A stretch of DNA of 34,326 nucleotides from Lachnospiraceae bacterium UBA7182 (GCA_002491115.1 DKVI01000116.1:1-34326); one strand, 5' to 3'. Counted from the stretch's first letter, positions 1-8,592 are shown. Program-made: numbers and translations. The notes: a model not told the origin generated them from the sequence alone.

Positions 1-45
1 TTTTCTTCGTGAAACAACCCTAGTCGATTTCACAGAAACCGTTCA

Positions 46-65
46 AAAGGCAGGGGAATGCCTTT
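46..65 (-). terminator. Stem-loop terminator candidate after the PHP gene
   Basis: Read on the minus strand, a 7-bp stem AAAGGCA/TGCCTTT with a 6-base loop starts at the stop codon of the PHP gene and ends in a short T run. A competing stem (GGCAGGG at 49-55 with CCCTGCC at 75-81) covers the same stretch. Either could end the purA operon transcript. The T tract is short, so this is moderate evidence. Bases 1-45 hold nothing else I can identify. Confidence 0.4.
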
Positions 66-784
66 CAGCACTCTCCCTGCCCTATATATCCGTACAGTTT
101 TTCTTTATCTGTATTTACTACCAGCTCCTCCGGAAAGTCAGCTTCCTTAAGAAGCGCATGCGCATGTGCATGATTCAGGATATCTGTGTGAAAATGGGCG
201 TCGCTTGAAAGGATCACGGACGTCCTGTATTTCTTACACAGTTTTAAGATCTCCAGATCATTCTCCCTGGCATTCTGACGGGAACAGCCGGGTTCCAGGG
301 AATGGTTGTTGATCTCCAGAAGAGTGTGATATTCTTTTGCCGCCTGCACCACTGCCTCATAATCCAGAGGATAACGCCCGTCATCGGGATGCCCTATGAT
401 ATGGATATGAGGATTTTTGATGGCCTCCACCACGCACTGCGTATTCCACTGCCTGCTGCCGGAACGGATACAGGGCGTATGCAGGCTGGCAATCGCCACA
501 TCCATCCGCCCAAGGTACGGCTCTGATAAGTCCACGGTTCCTGCTTCATCTAAAATATTCAGCTCTGCTCCCAGTAAAAGTTTCAGATCGCCATACTGCC
601 GCGGCACTACTTTCAGATTTTGAAAATAAAAATCCTGGCAGCTTCCGGGCATTTTAGGCGCATGTTCGGTGATCCCGTATACCGAAAGCCCCTTGTCCTG
701 AGCCGCCCGGATCATCTCCATCATGGTATTGTAGGCGTGTCCGCTGGCCAGGGTATGGGTGTGTACATCTAAAATATCTCTCAT
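65..784 (-). CDS. PHP-domain phosphoesterase, YcdX-like
   Basis: This 239-residue protein is a PHP (polymerase and histidinol phosphatase) family metal-dependent phosphoesterase, probably cytoplasmic. Visible metal-ligand motifs are HTH at residues 8-10, TEH at 39-41, Glu74 in GAELNI, His102, the GHPDDGRYP segment around 131-139 and SSDAH at 193-197. This is the full set expected for a trinuclear metal site of the YcdX type. The length matches the YcdX group, about 240-250 residues. The start overlaps the HAD stop codon (ATGA), and an AAGGAG site lies 8 bases upstream, so it is translationally coupled. It is the last gene of the purA-HAD-PHP operon. A small phosphorylated metabolite is the likely substrate, but its identity cannot be read from the sequence. 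HisJ-type histidinol phosphatase is the main alternative and less likely without his genes nearby. Confidence 0.85.
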   Translation of the reverse strand: MRDILDVHTHTLASGHAYNTMMEMIRAAQDKGLSVYGITEHAPKMPGSCQDFYFQNLKVVPRQYGDLKLLLGAELNILDEAGTVDLSEPYLGRMDVAIASLHTPCIRSGSRQWNTQCVVEAIKNPHIHIIGHPDDGRYPLDYEAVVQAAKEYHTLLEINNHSLEPGCSRQNARENDLEILKLCKKYRTSVILSSDAHFHTDILNHAHAHALLKEADFPEELVVNTDKEKLYGYIGQGEC

Positions 785-1392
785 ATTCTCTGCTCCTTAA
801 GCAGTCTGTCCAGGTCTTTTATGGCCTGTTCCTGGCTCTCTACCACAATCCCCTGCATGCCCATACGTTTGGCCGTATCCACATTTGCCCGGGAATCATC
901 CAGGAATACGCATTCCTTTGCGTTCAGTTTGTAGCGGTTCAAAAGCACTTCATAAATATAAGGCTCCGGCTTGATCAACTGCACCGTATAAGACATGACG
1001 CCGCCGTCCATCTCGTGTAAAAAAGTCAGCTGCCTGGATGCTTCCGTCTTCACCCGGGCGGAAAAGTTCGACAGATAATAGACTTTATAACCCGCTTTTT
1101 TCAGAGTACAGAGCCACTTGTTTGTGCCTTCCCGTTCCTTTACCAGAGAGCTCAGATCGGAAAACACCAGACGGATCTGCGCTTCCAGCTCAGGGTCATT
1201 TTTGATAAATCCCTGGAGCAGCTGTTCATTGTTCCATACGCCCCGGTCCAGCTCATTCCAGACCGGGTGTAACATCATGGCTTCTCCTAACCGTTTTGCG
1301 GTCTCGCCTGTGAATCCGAATTTGGCTATATGTTCCTGCCAGCAGAAATCCACCAGCACATTTCCGATATCAAATATTATATTCTGTATCAT
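781..1392 (-). CDS. HAD-superfamily phosphatase, YihX-like
   Basis: This 203-residue protein is a haloacid dehalogenase-like hydrolase, expected to remove phosphate from a small metabolite such as a sugar phosphate. Motif I is FDIGNVLVDF, with nucleophile Asp8. The +2 position, usually the Asp acid/base, is Gly10, as in the YihX-type branch, so this is not a lesion. Motif II is LSNFS at 107-111, the motif III lysine is in KPEPYIY at 141-147, and motif IV is FLDDS at 163-167. The alpha-helical cap sits between residues 15 and 85. The start overlaps the purA stop codon as ATGA and no clear ribosome binding site is seen, so coupling to purA is likely. The PHP gene in turn overlaps its stop. Two phosphatases behind purA suggest a housekeeping nucleotide or metabolite clean-up role, which is inference. 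Confidence 0.85.
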   Translation of the reverse strand: MIQNIIFDIGNVLVDFCWQEHIAKFGFTGETAKRLGEAMMLHPVWNELDRGVWNNEQLLQGFIKNDPELEAQIRLVFSDLSSLVKEREGTNKWLCTLKKAGYKVYYLSNFSARVKTEASRQLTFLHEMDGGVMSYTVQLIKPEPYIYEVLLNRYKLNAKECVFLDDSRANVDTAKRMGMQGIVVESQEQAIKDLDRLLKEQRI

Positions 1393-2678
1393 AAGGACTT
1401 ACCACGCAATATAATATCGTTCCTTCCGGGACCGTTGGAGATCATCGTAATGGGGAACCCGATCTGTTCTTCCACAAACTCCACATAGCTGCGGCAGTTT
1501 TCCGGAAGATCCTCATACTTTTTAATGCCGCGGATATCGCACTTCCACCCCGGCAGCGTTTTCAGCACCGGCTTTGCCTTCTCCAACAGGCGGGTGGCGG
1601 GAAATTCTGTCGTCACTTCCCCGTCGATCTCGTAGCCCACGCAGACCGGGATCTCGTCCAGATATCCCAGCACGTCCAGTACGGTGAATGCCACATCCGT
1701 TGCGCCCTGCAGACGGCAGCCGTATTTGGACGCCACACAGTCGAACCATCCCATACGTCTGGGACGTCCGGTGGTCGCGCCGTACTCCCCGCCGTCTCCG
1801 CCTCTTTTGCGAAGCTCATCCGCCTCGTCCCCGAAAATCTCGCTTACAAAAGCGCCTGCGCCCACTGCGCTGGAGTAGGCTTTACACACGGTGATCACCT
1901 GCCGGATCTCATAGGGCGGAATCCCGGCGCCGATGGCTCCGTAGGCGGCCAGCGTGGAAGAAGACGTCACCATGGGATAGATCCCGTGGTCCGGGTCCTT
2001 TAAAGTACCCAGTTGTCCTTCTAACAGAATATTTTTGCCGGACTTTAAGGCCTCCCACAGATAAGAAGACACGTCGCACACATAGGGCGATACCATCTCC
2101 TTATATTCCATCAATTCCTTATAGATATCCTCTGTTTTCAGCGCCGGAGCGTGGTACAGATGCTCCAAAAGGACATTTTTCTGCTGGATCACGCGCCCGA
2201 TCTTATCCTTCAGCTCCGCTTCCTCCATAAAAAGCTCGCTGACCTGAAAACCGATTTTTGCATATTTGTCAGAATAAAAGGGTGCAATCCCTGATTTGGT
2301 GGAGCCAAAAGACTTCCCTGCCAGGCGCTCCTCTTCCAGTTTATCAAACAGAATATGATAAGACATGACCACCTGAGCACGATCCGATATAAGGATCTTC
2401 GGCATCGGAACGCCTCTGCCTGTGATCTCCTGAATCTCCTGGAACAACACCGGTACATTCAGCGCTACGCCGTTACCGATCACGCTGGTCGTGTGCCCGT
2501 AAAACACGCCTGACGGAAGGGTATGCAGCGCGAATTTTCCATAATCATTGATAATCGTATGCCCCGCGTTGGCGCCTCCCTGAAACCGGACGATGATATC
2601 GGACTCCTGGCCGAGCATATCTGTAATCTTGCCCTTGCCTTCGTCTCCCCAGTTTGCTCCTACAACTGCTCTTACCAT
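1389..2678 (-). CDS. purA: Adenylosuccinate synthetase
   Basis: PurA joins IMP and aspartate using GTP to form adenylosuccinate, the first committed step from IMP to AMP, in the cytoplasm. The start is placed at ATG 2676-2678 because GGAGGG lies about 9 bases upstream and the protein then begins MVRAVVGANWGDEGKGK, the family's usual N-terminus. That gives 429 residues, the normal length. A longer reading from 2726 adds 16 unrelated residues that run into the leader palindrome. The P-loop-like GDEGKGK is at 11-17 with catalytic Asp12. GGANAGHT, TTGRPRRMGWFD and the C-terminal GPGRND are also intact. The HAD and PHP genes follow with 4-base overlaps. Expression may depend on the upstream inverted-repeat leader, since no purine riboswitch is recognisable. 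Confidence 0.97.
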   Translation of the reverse strand: MVRAVVGANWGDEGKGKITDMLGQESDIIVRFQGGANAGHTIINDYGKFALHTLPSGVFYGHTTSVIGNGVALNVPVLFQEIQEITGRGVPMPKILISDRAQVVMSYHILFDKLEEERLAGKSFGSTKSGIAPFYSDKYAKIGFQVSELFMEEAELKDKIGRVIQQKNVLLEHLYHAPALKTEDIYKELMEYKEMVSPYVCDVSSYLWEALKSGKNILLEGQLGTLKDPDHGIYPMVTSSSTLAAYGAIGAGIPPYEIRQVITVCKAYSSAVGAGAFVSEIFGDEADELRKRGGDGGEYGATTGRPRRMGWFDCVASKYGCRLQGATDVAFTVLDVLGYLDEIPVCVGYEIDGEVTTEFPATRLLEKAKPVLKTLPGWKCDIRGIKKYEDLPENCRSYVEFVEEQIGFPITMISNGPGRNDIILRGKSL

Positions 2679-2704
2679 ATCAATCTTCCCTCCATTATAG
2701 TTCC

Positions 2705-2790
2705 GCAAAAATTTATACTGCACCATGTACTGGATCGATCTCCGGCCGCTATGCGTCCTGAAATCGATCCGGTGCCGTATAAATTTTTGC
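2705..2790 (-). repeat. Large inverted repeat in the purA leader
   Basis: Two 20-base arms at 2705-2724 and 2771-2790 are reverse complements with one mismatch. Inside them, GGATCGAT at 2732-2739 pairs with ATCGATCC at 2763-2770. The right half is continuous and the left half has a 7-base bulge at 2725-2731. The whole can fold into a stem of about 28 pairs with a 23-base GC-rich loop. It ends about 27 bases before the purA start codon and lies where the 5' UTR should be. It could be an RNA regulatory hairpin, a protein-binding palindrome or a small palindromic repeat. I do not recognise a known class. Confidence 0.8.
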
Positions 2791-2791
2791 T

Positions 2792-2820
2792 GTTATACTT
2801 TTAAAAACCTTAATAAGTAT
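2792..2820 (-). promoter_or_regulatory. Weak purA promoter candidate
   Basis: On the minus strand a TATAAC hexamer (plus-strand 2792-2797) lies 17 bases from a poor -35 match, ATACTT (2815-2820). If used, transcription would start almost exactly at the outer edge of the inverted repeat, so the repeat would be the 5' end of the purA mRNA. A second TATAAT lies only a few bases before the purA Shine-Dalgarno and would give an almost leaderless transcript. Neither is strong. Confidence 0.25.
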
Positions 2821-2824
2821 ATCC

Positions 2825-2854
2825 CAAAATTCCCCATAAGTAAAGGGAATTTTG
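2825..2854. repeat. Perfect 10-bp inverted repeat between operons
   Basis: CAAAATTCCC at 2825-2834 and GGGAATTTTG at 2845-2854 are perfect reverse complements around a 10-base loop. It lies 20 bases after the stop codon of the membrane-fusion gene and upstream of the purA promoter zone. The stem is AT-rich and no T run follows on the minus strand. It is therefore a poor intrinsic terminator and could equally be an operator for purA. Confidence 0.6.
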
Positions 2855-2874
2855 CGTATATAACGGTCGGGGAC

Positions 2875-4506
2875 TTATTCTTTATAGCGGATCACATCCC
2901 GGTCGTTTAAGTTTTCCGTAGCGCTTACAATCAGCTCCGTATCCCGGTCTATCAGCCCTTCTTCAATCGCGGCATAAGTGTCATTCTGGTCCGCCACCTG
3001 CACATAGATCTGCTCCGCCACCAGTTCGTTTCCCAGGATGCCTGCGCGCTCGCTTACAACATAGACAAAATTTCTTTGATTTTCGTCTGTATGCAGCGCG
3101 CTTAACGGGATACAGCAGGAGAAGCTCTCAGACTGCACTTCCGCCTTAAGACTTCCGCTCTGCCCGATGGTACCCACTCCGTCCGGCAGAAAGATACGGG
3201 CATCATAAAGTTCCGGATTCACCTCGTTCTCCGCGATATAATCCACGGACACTTCCCGTCCGGAGGAGGAGCCAAGCGTAAGGTCGGCAGTGTCTCCCTG
3301 GTTTACATATTTTTTCTGGTCTTTTGTAAAAGATACCTGAAACTGCATAGGGCTTGTAAGGTCCGCATAGACCATCGCGGCTCCGTCTCCTATGCGTTCT
3401 CCGGGGCTTACCTGGATGCGGGTGATGATGCCTTCCGCCTCCGGATAGACCTGCCCTGCCGCGTCCTGGACCTTTTTATAGGCAGCAAGCTCTGTCTCCA
3501 GCACGGCCAGCTCCATACGGCTGATGGTAAGGCTGCTGTCGGCGTCCGCATCCAGAAGCGTGTCCTCCACCTTACGGTCCGCGTCCAACAGAGCGTCCGA
3601 CCGGGTCTTCTGCGCTTCCTCCAAGGCTTTCCCGGCATCTTCCACAGCTTTTTTTAATGCCTCTTTTTCAGACTCCCACTCTGCTTTTTTTGCGTCCTCC
3701 GCGCTGAAATCCGGCTTTTCCACCTGATTTTCCATGTGCTTTTCATACGCGTCTTTGGCATCCTCGAACGCTTTCTTTGCCTCCTGTTCTGCCTTCCTGG
3801 CATCTTCCAGCGCCTGACTGTTCTCTTCTCCTGCCTGTGCAAGATCTTCTGCTTTTTTCTGCGCTTCCTCCCAGGCTTCTTTTGCCTGGTCCATGGCGTC
3901 TTTTAATTCTTTTTCTGTCTTTACCCAGGCATCATAAGCCGCCTGTTTTGCTTTTCTTGTTTTGGAGGACGTGGTTTTTACCGGATGATCCGTATGGTCG
4001 TCGTAGGCGTCCTCGGCATCTTCCAGCTCTTCTTGTGCCTGTGAAAGCGCCTGTGCCTGCCGCTCCTGGGTGCGGGTCTGATCTTCTTTCGCCCGGTCGC
4101 TTTCGGTCTTTTTCTTCCGGGCTTCCAGACTCTTATTTTTCTCCTGGTCTGAAAGCTGCAGGCGGCTCTTTTCTATCTCCAGTTCCTTTTCCTGTATCTT
4201 TTCTTTCAGGTCTTCCAAATCCACGTCAAAAAGAAGGGTTTCCGGCGTCACCTTATCGCCCACGTTGGTATAAACCGTGCGTACCCGAAGGCCCATCAGC
4301 GCCGTCACCGCGTACTCCCGCCCCGGATGGACAATGCCCTCTGCCTCCACCGTATGTTTTAAAGCCATCTTATGGGGCGTATCCACTGTTACCTGGGGGA
4401 GCTTCGATGCGTAGACCGCCCTGGATATCAGTGTACACAGGAACATAAAAAACATGAAAAAGCCGAAGGCCGCCAGTATTTTTTTCTGTTTTTTCCATAT
4501 TTTCAT
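2875..4506 (-). CDS. HlyD/RND-type membrane-fusion protein with very long coiled coil
   Basis: This 543-residue protein has the periplasmic-adaptor (membrane-fusion) layout. It has an N-terminal membrane anchor at about 10-32, a first half lipoyl-like segment at about 50-95 (EAEGIVHPGREYAV, NVGDKV), and a long Lys/Glu/Ala/Asp-rich coiled coil at about 97-345. The second lipoyl half follows at about 352-395 (EAEGIITRIQVSPGERIGDG), then a beta-barrel/C-terminal part. In known systems such adaptors bridge an inner-membrane transporter to an outer partner, and in Gram-positives they work with MacB-like exporters. Here the neighbours are instead MalF/MalG-type importer permeases and binding lipoproteins. 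The start is ATG 4504-4506, with AAGGAG overlapping the last codons of the permease gene. It is the last gene of the eight-gene operon. Both lipoyl halves being present argues for a working protein. The role with an importer is unknown. Confidence 0.8.
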   Translation of the reverse strand: MKIWKKQKKILAAFGFFMFFMFLCTLISRAVYASKLPQVTVDTPHKMALKHTVEAEGIVHPGREYAVTALMGLRVRTVYTNVGDKVTPETLLFDVDLEDLKEKIQEKELEIEKSRLQLSDQEKNKSLEARKKKTESDRAKEDQTRTQERQAQALSQAQEELEDAEDAYDDHTDHPVKTTSSKTRKAKQAAYDAWVKTEKELKDAMDQAKEAWEEAQKKAEDLAQAGEENSQALEDARKAEQEAKKAFEDAKDAYEKHMENQVEKPDFSAEDAKKAEWESEKEALKKAVEDAGKALEEAQKTRSDALLDADRKVEDTLLDADADSSLTISRMELAVLETELAAYKKVQDAAGQVYPEAEGIITRIQVSPGERIGDGAAMVYADLTSPMQFQVSFTKDQKKYVNQGDTADLTLGSSSGREVSVDYIAENEVNPELYDARIFLPDGVGTIGQSGSLKAEVQSESFSCCIPLSALHTDENQRNFVYVVSERAGILGNELVAEQIYVQVADQNDTYAAIEEGLIDRDTELIVSATENLNDRDVIRYKE

Positions 4507-4513
4507 ACCGTCT

Positions 4514-5365
4514 TTACTCCTTCATCGCCGATGCTATAATCCCCTGTTCCAGATATTCCCGTCCGGACAGGAATACAAAAACCGCCGGTATCAGGGTGAT
4601 TATGGAAGCTACAAAAGAATACCCCGCCTGCTCGATGGAGATTTCCGGCAGATACAAAGATAACGGCCACAACGTCTGGTCTTTTAAGAAAGCCAGAGGC
4701 TGTTCGATCAGGCTCCAGTATTCCAGAAATCCCAGGACCACCGCAGAGAGAATCCCGCCCGAAGCCAGCGGCAGGCCCAGATGCCGGAAGATAGTCCACT
4801 CCCCCGCGCCGTCTATCCTGGCCGCCTCAATCAGCCCTTTAGGAAGGCCGCAAAAGCCCCGATAGATCAAAAAGACCGGATAAGTAGAAAAGACTGCCGG
4901 CAGGATAACCGCCCCGTGTGTGTCCATCAGTCCCAGTCCGTCCAGCACCAGATAGTTGGAAAGCATCGTCACCTGGAAGGGCATCAGCATCAGCACAATA
5001 TACAGGGTGAAAAGGATTTTCCTGAAACGAAACGGATAGACCGCAAACGCCCAGGCCGCCGGAACCGCGATCAGAAGCTGGCCTGCCAGGATACAGATTA
5101 CTATTTTTACAGAGTTCCAGAATACCACAAAAAACTGCGGCGTCTGAAACAGGACTCTTATATAATGTTCAAAGGTCGGATACATGGGAATAAAATCCCA
5201 TCGGATCAGCTCCTCCCTGTCCGCCATCAAAGGCATAAGGCTCTCTGTAAGCTCATACCTGCTCATGACGGAACCGCTTAAAAGAAACAGAACCGGTATG
5301 CAGAAAGCGGCGCCCAGAAGAAACAGCGCTGTCTTTGTGATCCCTTTTTGTATGTTTTTTCTCAC
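4514..5365 (-). CDS. ABC sugar-type permease, MalG-like
   Basis: This 283-residue integral membrane protein is a carbohydrate-uptake-1 (MalG/UgpE-type) inner-membrane permease. About six hydrophobic segments are visible. The EAA loop, EAARIDGAGEWTIFRHLGLPL, is at roughly residues 180-200 and is where the cytoplasmic ATPase docks. The start is GTG at 5363-5365, supported by GGGAG about 9 bases upstream. It is the partner of the adjacent MalF-like permease, 19 bases apart. No ATPase is encoded in the operon, so it probably uses a shared MsmK-type ATPase from elsewhere, as many Gram-positive sugar importers do. The substrate is unknown. The adaptor gene that follows shares its translation-start region with the end of this gene. 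Confidence 0.88.
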   Translation of the reverse strand: MRKNIQKGITKTALFLLGAAFCIPVLFLLSGSVMSRYELTESLMPLMADREELIRWDFIPMYPTFEHYIRVLFQTPQFFVVFWNSVKIVICILAGQLLIAVPAAWAFAVYPFRFRKILFTLYIVLMLMPFQVTMLSNYLVLDGLGLMDTHGAVILPAVFSTYPVFLIYRGFCGLPKGLIEAARIDGAGEWTIFRHLGLPLASGGILSAVVLGFLEYWSLIEQPLAFLKDQTLWPLSLYLPEISIEQAGYSFVASIITLIPAVFVFLSGREYLEQGIIASAMKE

Positions 5366-5384
5366 CTTCTTTGTCTCCCTTCAC

Positions 5385-6305
5385 CTATTCCTGACTCTGT
5401 CCGTCCTGGTCCCAGAGCTTCTGCAGCACAAGGATCGCCGCGAACAGCACCGCCCCCACACAGACAGCGGCTGCGGCCATCTTATCCAGCTCCAGGTTCA
5501 CAAACCAGTTATTAAACAAATGCTGTAAAAGATACATACTTTCATGGGGATAAGAACCGGCCACCAGATACGCCTCCCTGAACACCTTAAAAGAGTTCAG
5601 AAAGGAAAGTACCGTGATCGTGTACAAAGATCCCTTAAGATTGGGAAATATCACACGCCAGAAGCACTGCCGCTCACTGGCTCCGTCCACTTTCGCCGCT
5701 TCCGTAAGGTCCGCGGACACAGAAAAGATACCTGCCAGCCACAGTACAATCGTATATCCTAAATTTTTCCACAGATAACTGAATACCAGCACCCAGAAAG
5801 CCGCCTTTGTCCCCATAAAATCAAAAAAACTGCCTTCCGGCAAAAGTCCCGCCGCCAAAAGCCCTCCGTTTAAAAATCCCTGGCGGGCAAAAAACATTTT
5901 CCATATCAAGACCACCGTCGCCGCCGGCATGGCCATGGGAAATAAAAACATGGATTTAATCATCTGCATTTTCTTAAGCCGGCTTAACTGCACCGCCAGA
6001 AAAAGCCCGATGCCGATCAGAAGGGGCAGGCATACGGCGGTGAATCTCACCGTATTTTTCACCGCCAGTATAAACGCCTGATTGGAAAAGACCGTCTGAT
6101 AGTTGCGCACGCCCGACCATTCCTCCGTGACCGCGGTGAGAAAAGAGCGCCTGACTACATCCAGAAAAGGAACCAGCACAAAGATACAGACTCCCAGAAA
6201 ACTGGGGAGTAAAAAGCCTGCCCATGCATACCGGCTTTCTCTGAACTTATTCTGCCAGATAGAGGGATGCCTTTTTGACTGTTTCTGCCGCCGCGTCTTC
6301 TGCAC
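5385..6305 (-). CDS. ABC sugar-type permease, MalF/UgpA-like
   Basis: This 306-residue protein is the MalF/UgpA-type half of the permease pair. It has an N-terminal basic cytoplasmic tail (residues 1-28), then about six membrane segments. The EAA loop is EAAKVDGASERQCFWRVIFPNL in the last third. The start is GTG at 6303-6305, with GGAGG 9 bases upstream. This start lies inside the preceding binding-protein gene and gives a 59-base overlap. No in-frame ATG occurs before the first membrane segment, which makes the GTG convincing. The overlap implies tight co-translation with the third binding lipoprotein, suggesting that this one is the permease's most direct partner. Confidence 0.88.
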   Translation of the reverse strand: MQKTRRQKQSKRHPSIWQNKFRESRYAWAGFLLPSFLGVCIFVLVPFLDVVRRSFLTAVTEEWSGVRNYQTVFSNQAFILAVKNTVRFTAVCLPLLIGIGLFLAVQLSRLKKMQMIKSMFLFPMAMPAATVVLIWKMFFARQGFLNGGLLAAGLLPEGSFFDFMGTKAAFWVLVFSYLWKNLGYTIVLWLAGIFSVSADLTEAAKVDGASERQCFWRVIFPNLKGSLYTITVLSFLNSFKVFREAYLVAGSYPHESMYLLQHLFNNWFVNLELDKMAAAAVCVGAVLFAAILVLQKLWDQDGQSQE

Positions 6306-8568
6306 TTACCCCGTCCTCCAATACTTTGACTCCCGCTTCGTAGACCAGACCGCACAGATATTCGTCTGTCAGCGCCGGTTCTTTCAGTGCCTCCACATAC
6401 GCCGTAAATTTTTGTCTCTGCGCCGCGTCGGGCCAGTACAGCGTAAATTCCTTCTCCGTCCCGTCGTCCATGGTAAGGATCATACTGCCGTTCTCCCCAT
6501 TCTCTTCCATTGCGTCAAAATGCGCCTGGTACGCCGCCTTGTTCACCGGATATCCATCGTACACACGGCTCTGGACGTCCGCTCCGAACATGGTACGGAC
6601 AAAATTTTCCGCGTCTTCTGTCCGGGGCGACCCGGCACTGATTCCCACCAGTGAGGAGGGAAGGAACAGATTCTTTTTCTGTCCGTTAAAGATCCTGTAA
6701 TCCAGCGTCTCATCCTCGTTTACGGCAGACGTAACAGTATCAAGACAAAGCTGGATACCGTCCGCATACCCGCAGGCAATCCGCGCGTACTTTTGCGGAA
6801 TGTACAATACGTTATTGCATGCTTCCATCCTTCTCGCGACCGGGTCCGTCCCATATTCTTCCATCTCTTCCGCCTCTTTTGCCAGCCGTTCCTGCTGGGC
6901 AGGGACAGCACCCGCAAGCTCCGCACGATAGATTCTGTCCACCAGTGTAAAAAATGTCTCCACCGCCCGGACGTCCATCTGTCCGGACCCGTCCGTCCAC
7001 GCCGGGGCGGATACCATTCCGAAAAGCCGTAACATGGTTTCGGCGTCATAGATGCCCAGGATGCCGCCCGAAGGCTGTTCCTCTCTTAACCGCTCCACCG
7101 TATCCGCGATCTGTTCCAGATCGTCCATCCCGGAGATCACATCCTGACTGCCTGCCAGCAGCGGCACTTTGACGCACATGGGCATGGCATAGACCGCGCC
7201 GCCCTCATCCGTACAGCCTTCCACCACATTGGAGAACAGTTCGTCTTCTCCGCCGAGCCCTTTCAGAAGCGGAGCGATATCTTTTAACATCCCTTTCTCT
7301 TTATAGGTATCCATGGGGAGGCCGTCCAGAATCAACACGTCCGGCCCTTCCCCTGCAAGCACCTGGGTGTTCAGCCGTTTCAGCGCGTCTTCTTTCGTCA
7401 TGCCGCTGTCATGTTCCAGCCCCACCTCATAGCGGACATAAATATCCGTATGTTCTCTTTTGTAAGCCGTTACTGCCTGCCGCGCGGCGGCGTTTTCTTC
7501 CAGACTGTAAATTCGTATTTCTTTATCCGGCATGGACGCCACCGTCTCGTCGAATGTATACCGCATCAGGCCTGTGGACGGCCCAAACTCCACCATAAAC
7601 TCCTGTCCGGGAAGCGTTTTTACATGATAGATAGAAGAATAGGCGTCCCCAAAGGCGCTTAAGCCTCCGTCGATGACCTGCTCCATGGTGCTGCCGCCCA
7701 GCACATGCCTGTACATCCCCGCTTTACAGGCGATATAGATCACGCCCTCTTCCTCGCTGCCTGTCACCGCCAGCGGAAATCCTCCGCCCGTATAAGATAC
7801 GGTCCCGTCAGGAAGCATCTGGCTGATAAAACCGTCCACTGTCTGATCCTGGGAAAGAAGCACCTCCTGTTCCAGGTCATACAGATACAGCCGGTCTGCG
7901 CCTGTCGCCATCAGGATTTCTCCTGAAAAACCCACATATCCTGCCGTCTGCTCCGCCTCAAACAGTTCTTTTAAGCTTTCTTTCTCTATGTCCACTTCAT
8001 AGATTTTTCCCTGCATGTCGCCTGCGAAGAGCCTTCCGTCCTCTTTGAACACAAAGGACTGTATACAGCTTCCGTCCTCCTGGCTGAATCCAAAGTCCAC
8101 GACTTTTATTTCGCCGTCCGGCATTCCGAATACACAGTAATTCCCTTCCCAGTCTTCTTCTACCGGTTCTTTTATGATGTCTCTTACGGCCTGTGACATC
8201 CCGCCCGAACAGGAAGCCGCCACGGTTTCGTCCGGTCCCATGACGGCTGCCAGACAGTAGACATTCTGAAGCAGAGGGAACCAGTCCGTCTCTTCTTTTT
8301 TCCATGTCCTTCCTTCGTCTTCGGAGCGATAAAGCCCCTCTCCAAAGCTGATCGCCGTCAGATCGCCGTCAGAAAGCCAGTTAAGCCCGCCGTTTCGGTT
8401 CATATCCTCCGGCAGTTCAAAGACTGACTCCATATATCTGCCCATACCCGCGGCCGTGCTTCCGGCCGCGGGGTCTTCCCCGTCCTGTTTTCCCTGTCCG
8501 CCGCACCCGGCTGCCAGAACGGTCAGCGCCAGCAAAAGCGCGCCGATTCTTTTCTTATTTCCTGTCAT
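6247..8568 (-). CDS. Giant lipoprotein: Asp-box region plus solute-binding domain (copy C)
   Basis: This 773-residue exported lipoprotein is the most divergent of three paralogs. The start is ATG 8566-8568 with AGGAGG 5 bases upstream; an ATG five codons earlier has no site. The signal peptide ends at Cys22 (LAAGC). An Asp-box, SEDEGRTW, is at residues 82-89, just after a conserved MGRYMES...LPED segment. A run of beta-rich repeats to about residue 320 resembles a sialidase/propeller fold. The C-terminal ~450 residues resemble extracellular sugar-binding proteins of the SBP_bac_1/8 type, with ALKRLNTQVLAGEGPDVLILDGLP as the clearest match. The last residues, SLYLAE, match AIYLAE of the paralogs. 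It overlaps the MalF-like gene by 59 bases. It probably presents a glycan or other ligand to the permeases. The ligand cannot be named. Confidence 0.82.
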   Translation of the reverse strand: MTGNKKRIGALLLALTVLAAGCGGQGKQDGEDPAAGSTAAGMGRYMESVFELPEDMNRNGGLNWLSDGDLTAISFGEGLYRSEDEGRTWKKEETDWFPLLQNVYCLAAVMGPDETVAASCSGGMSQAVRDIIKEPVEEDWEGNYCVFGMPDGEIKVVDFGFSQEDGSCIQSFVFKEDGRLFAGDMQGKIYEVDIEKESLKELFEAEQTAGYVGFSGEILMATGADRLYLYDLEQEVLLSQDQTVDGFISQMLPDGTVSYTGGGFPLAVTGSEEEGVIYIACKAGMYRHVLGGSTMEQVIDGGLSAFGDAYSSIYHVKTLPGQEFMVEFGPSTGLMRYTFDETVASMPDKEIRIYSLEENAAARQAVTAYKREHTDIYVRYEVGLEHDSGMTKEDALKRLNTQVLAGEGPDVLILDGLPMDTYKEKGMLKDIAPLLKGLGGEDELFSNVVEGCTDEGGAVYAMPMCVKVPLLAGSQDVISGMDDLEQIADTVERLREEQPSGGILGIYDAETMLRLFGMVSAPAWTDGSGQMDVRAVETFFTLVDRIYRAELAGAVPAQQERLAKEAEEMEEYGTDPVARRMEACNNVLYIPQKYARIACGYADGIQLCLDTVTSAVNEDETLDYRIFNGQKKNLFLPSSLVGISAGSPRTEDAENFVRTMFGADVQSRVYDGYPVNKAAYQAHFDAMEENGENGSMILTMDDGTEKEFTLYWPDAAQRQKFTAYVEALKEPALTDEYLCGLVYEAGVKVLEDGVSAEDAAAETVKKASLYLAE

Positions 8569-8592
8569 CCTGTCCTCCTGCATGCGCGGTTT

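Noticed and set aside
2679..2726. Longer start for purA
   Set aside because: The 16 extra codons lie in the leader palindrome, are not part of the family and lack a ribosome binding site.
2679..2874. Purine riboswitch upstream of purA
   Set aside because: I looked for the conserved loop and three-way junction sequences and did not find them. The hairpin present is of a different form.
3777..4448. 223-codon open frame on the plus strand
   Set aside because: It lies opposite the coiled-coil region of the membrane-fusion gene. Its Pro/Leu-rich translation is the mirror of repeated Glu/Lys/Ala codons, and it has no ribosome binding site or homology.
8569..8583. Upstream ATG for giant lipoprotein C
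   Set aside because: Starting there would place the AGGAGG site inside the coding region, and no other ribosome binding site precedes it.
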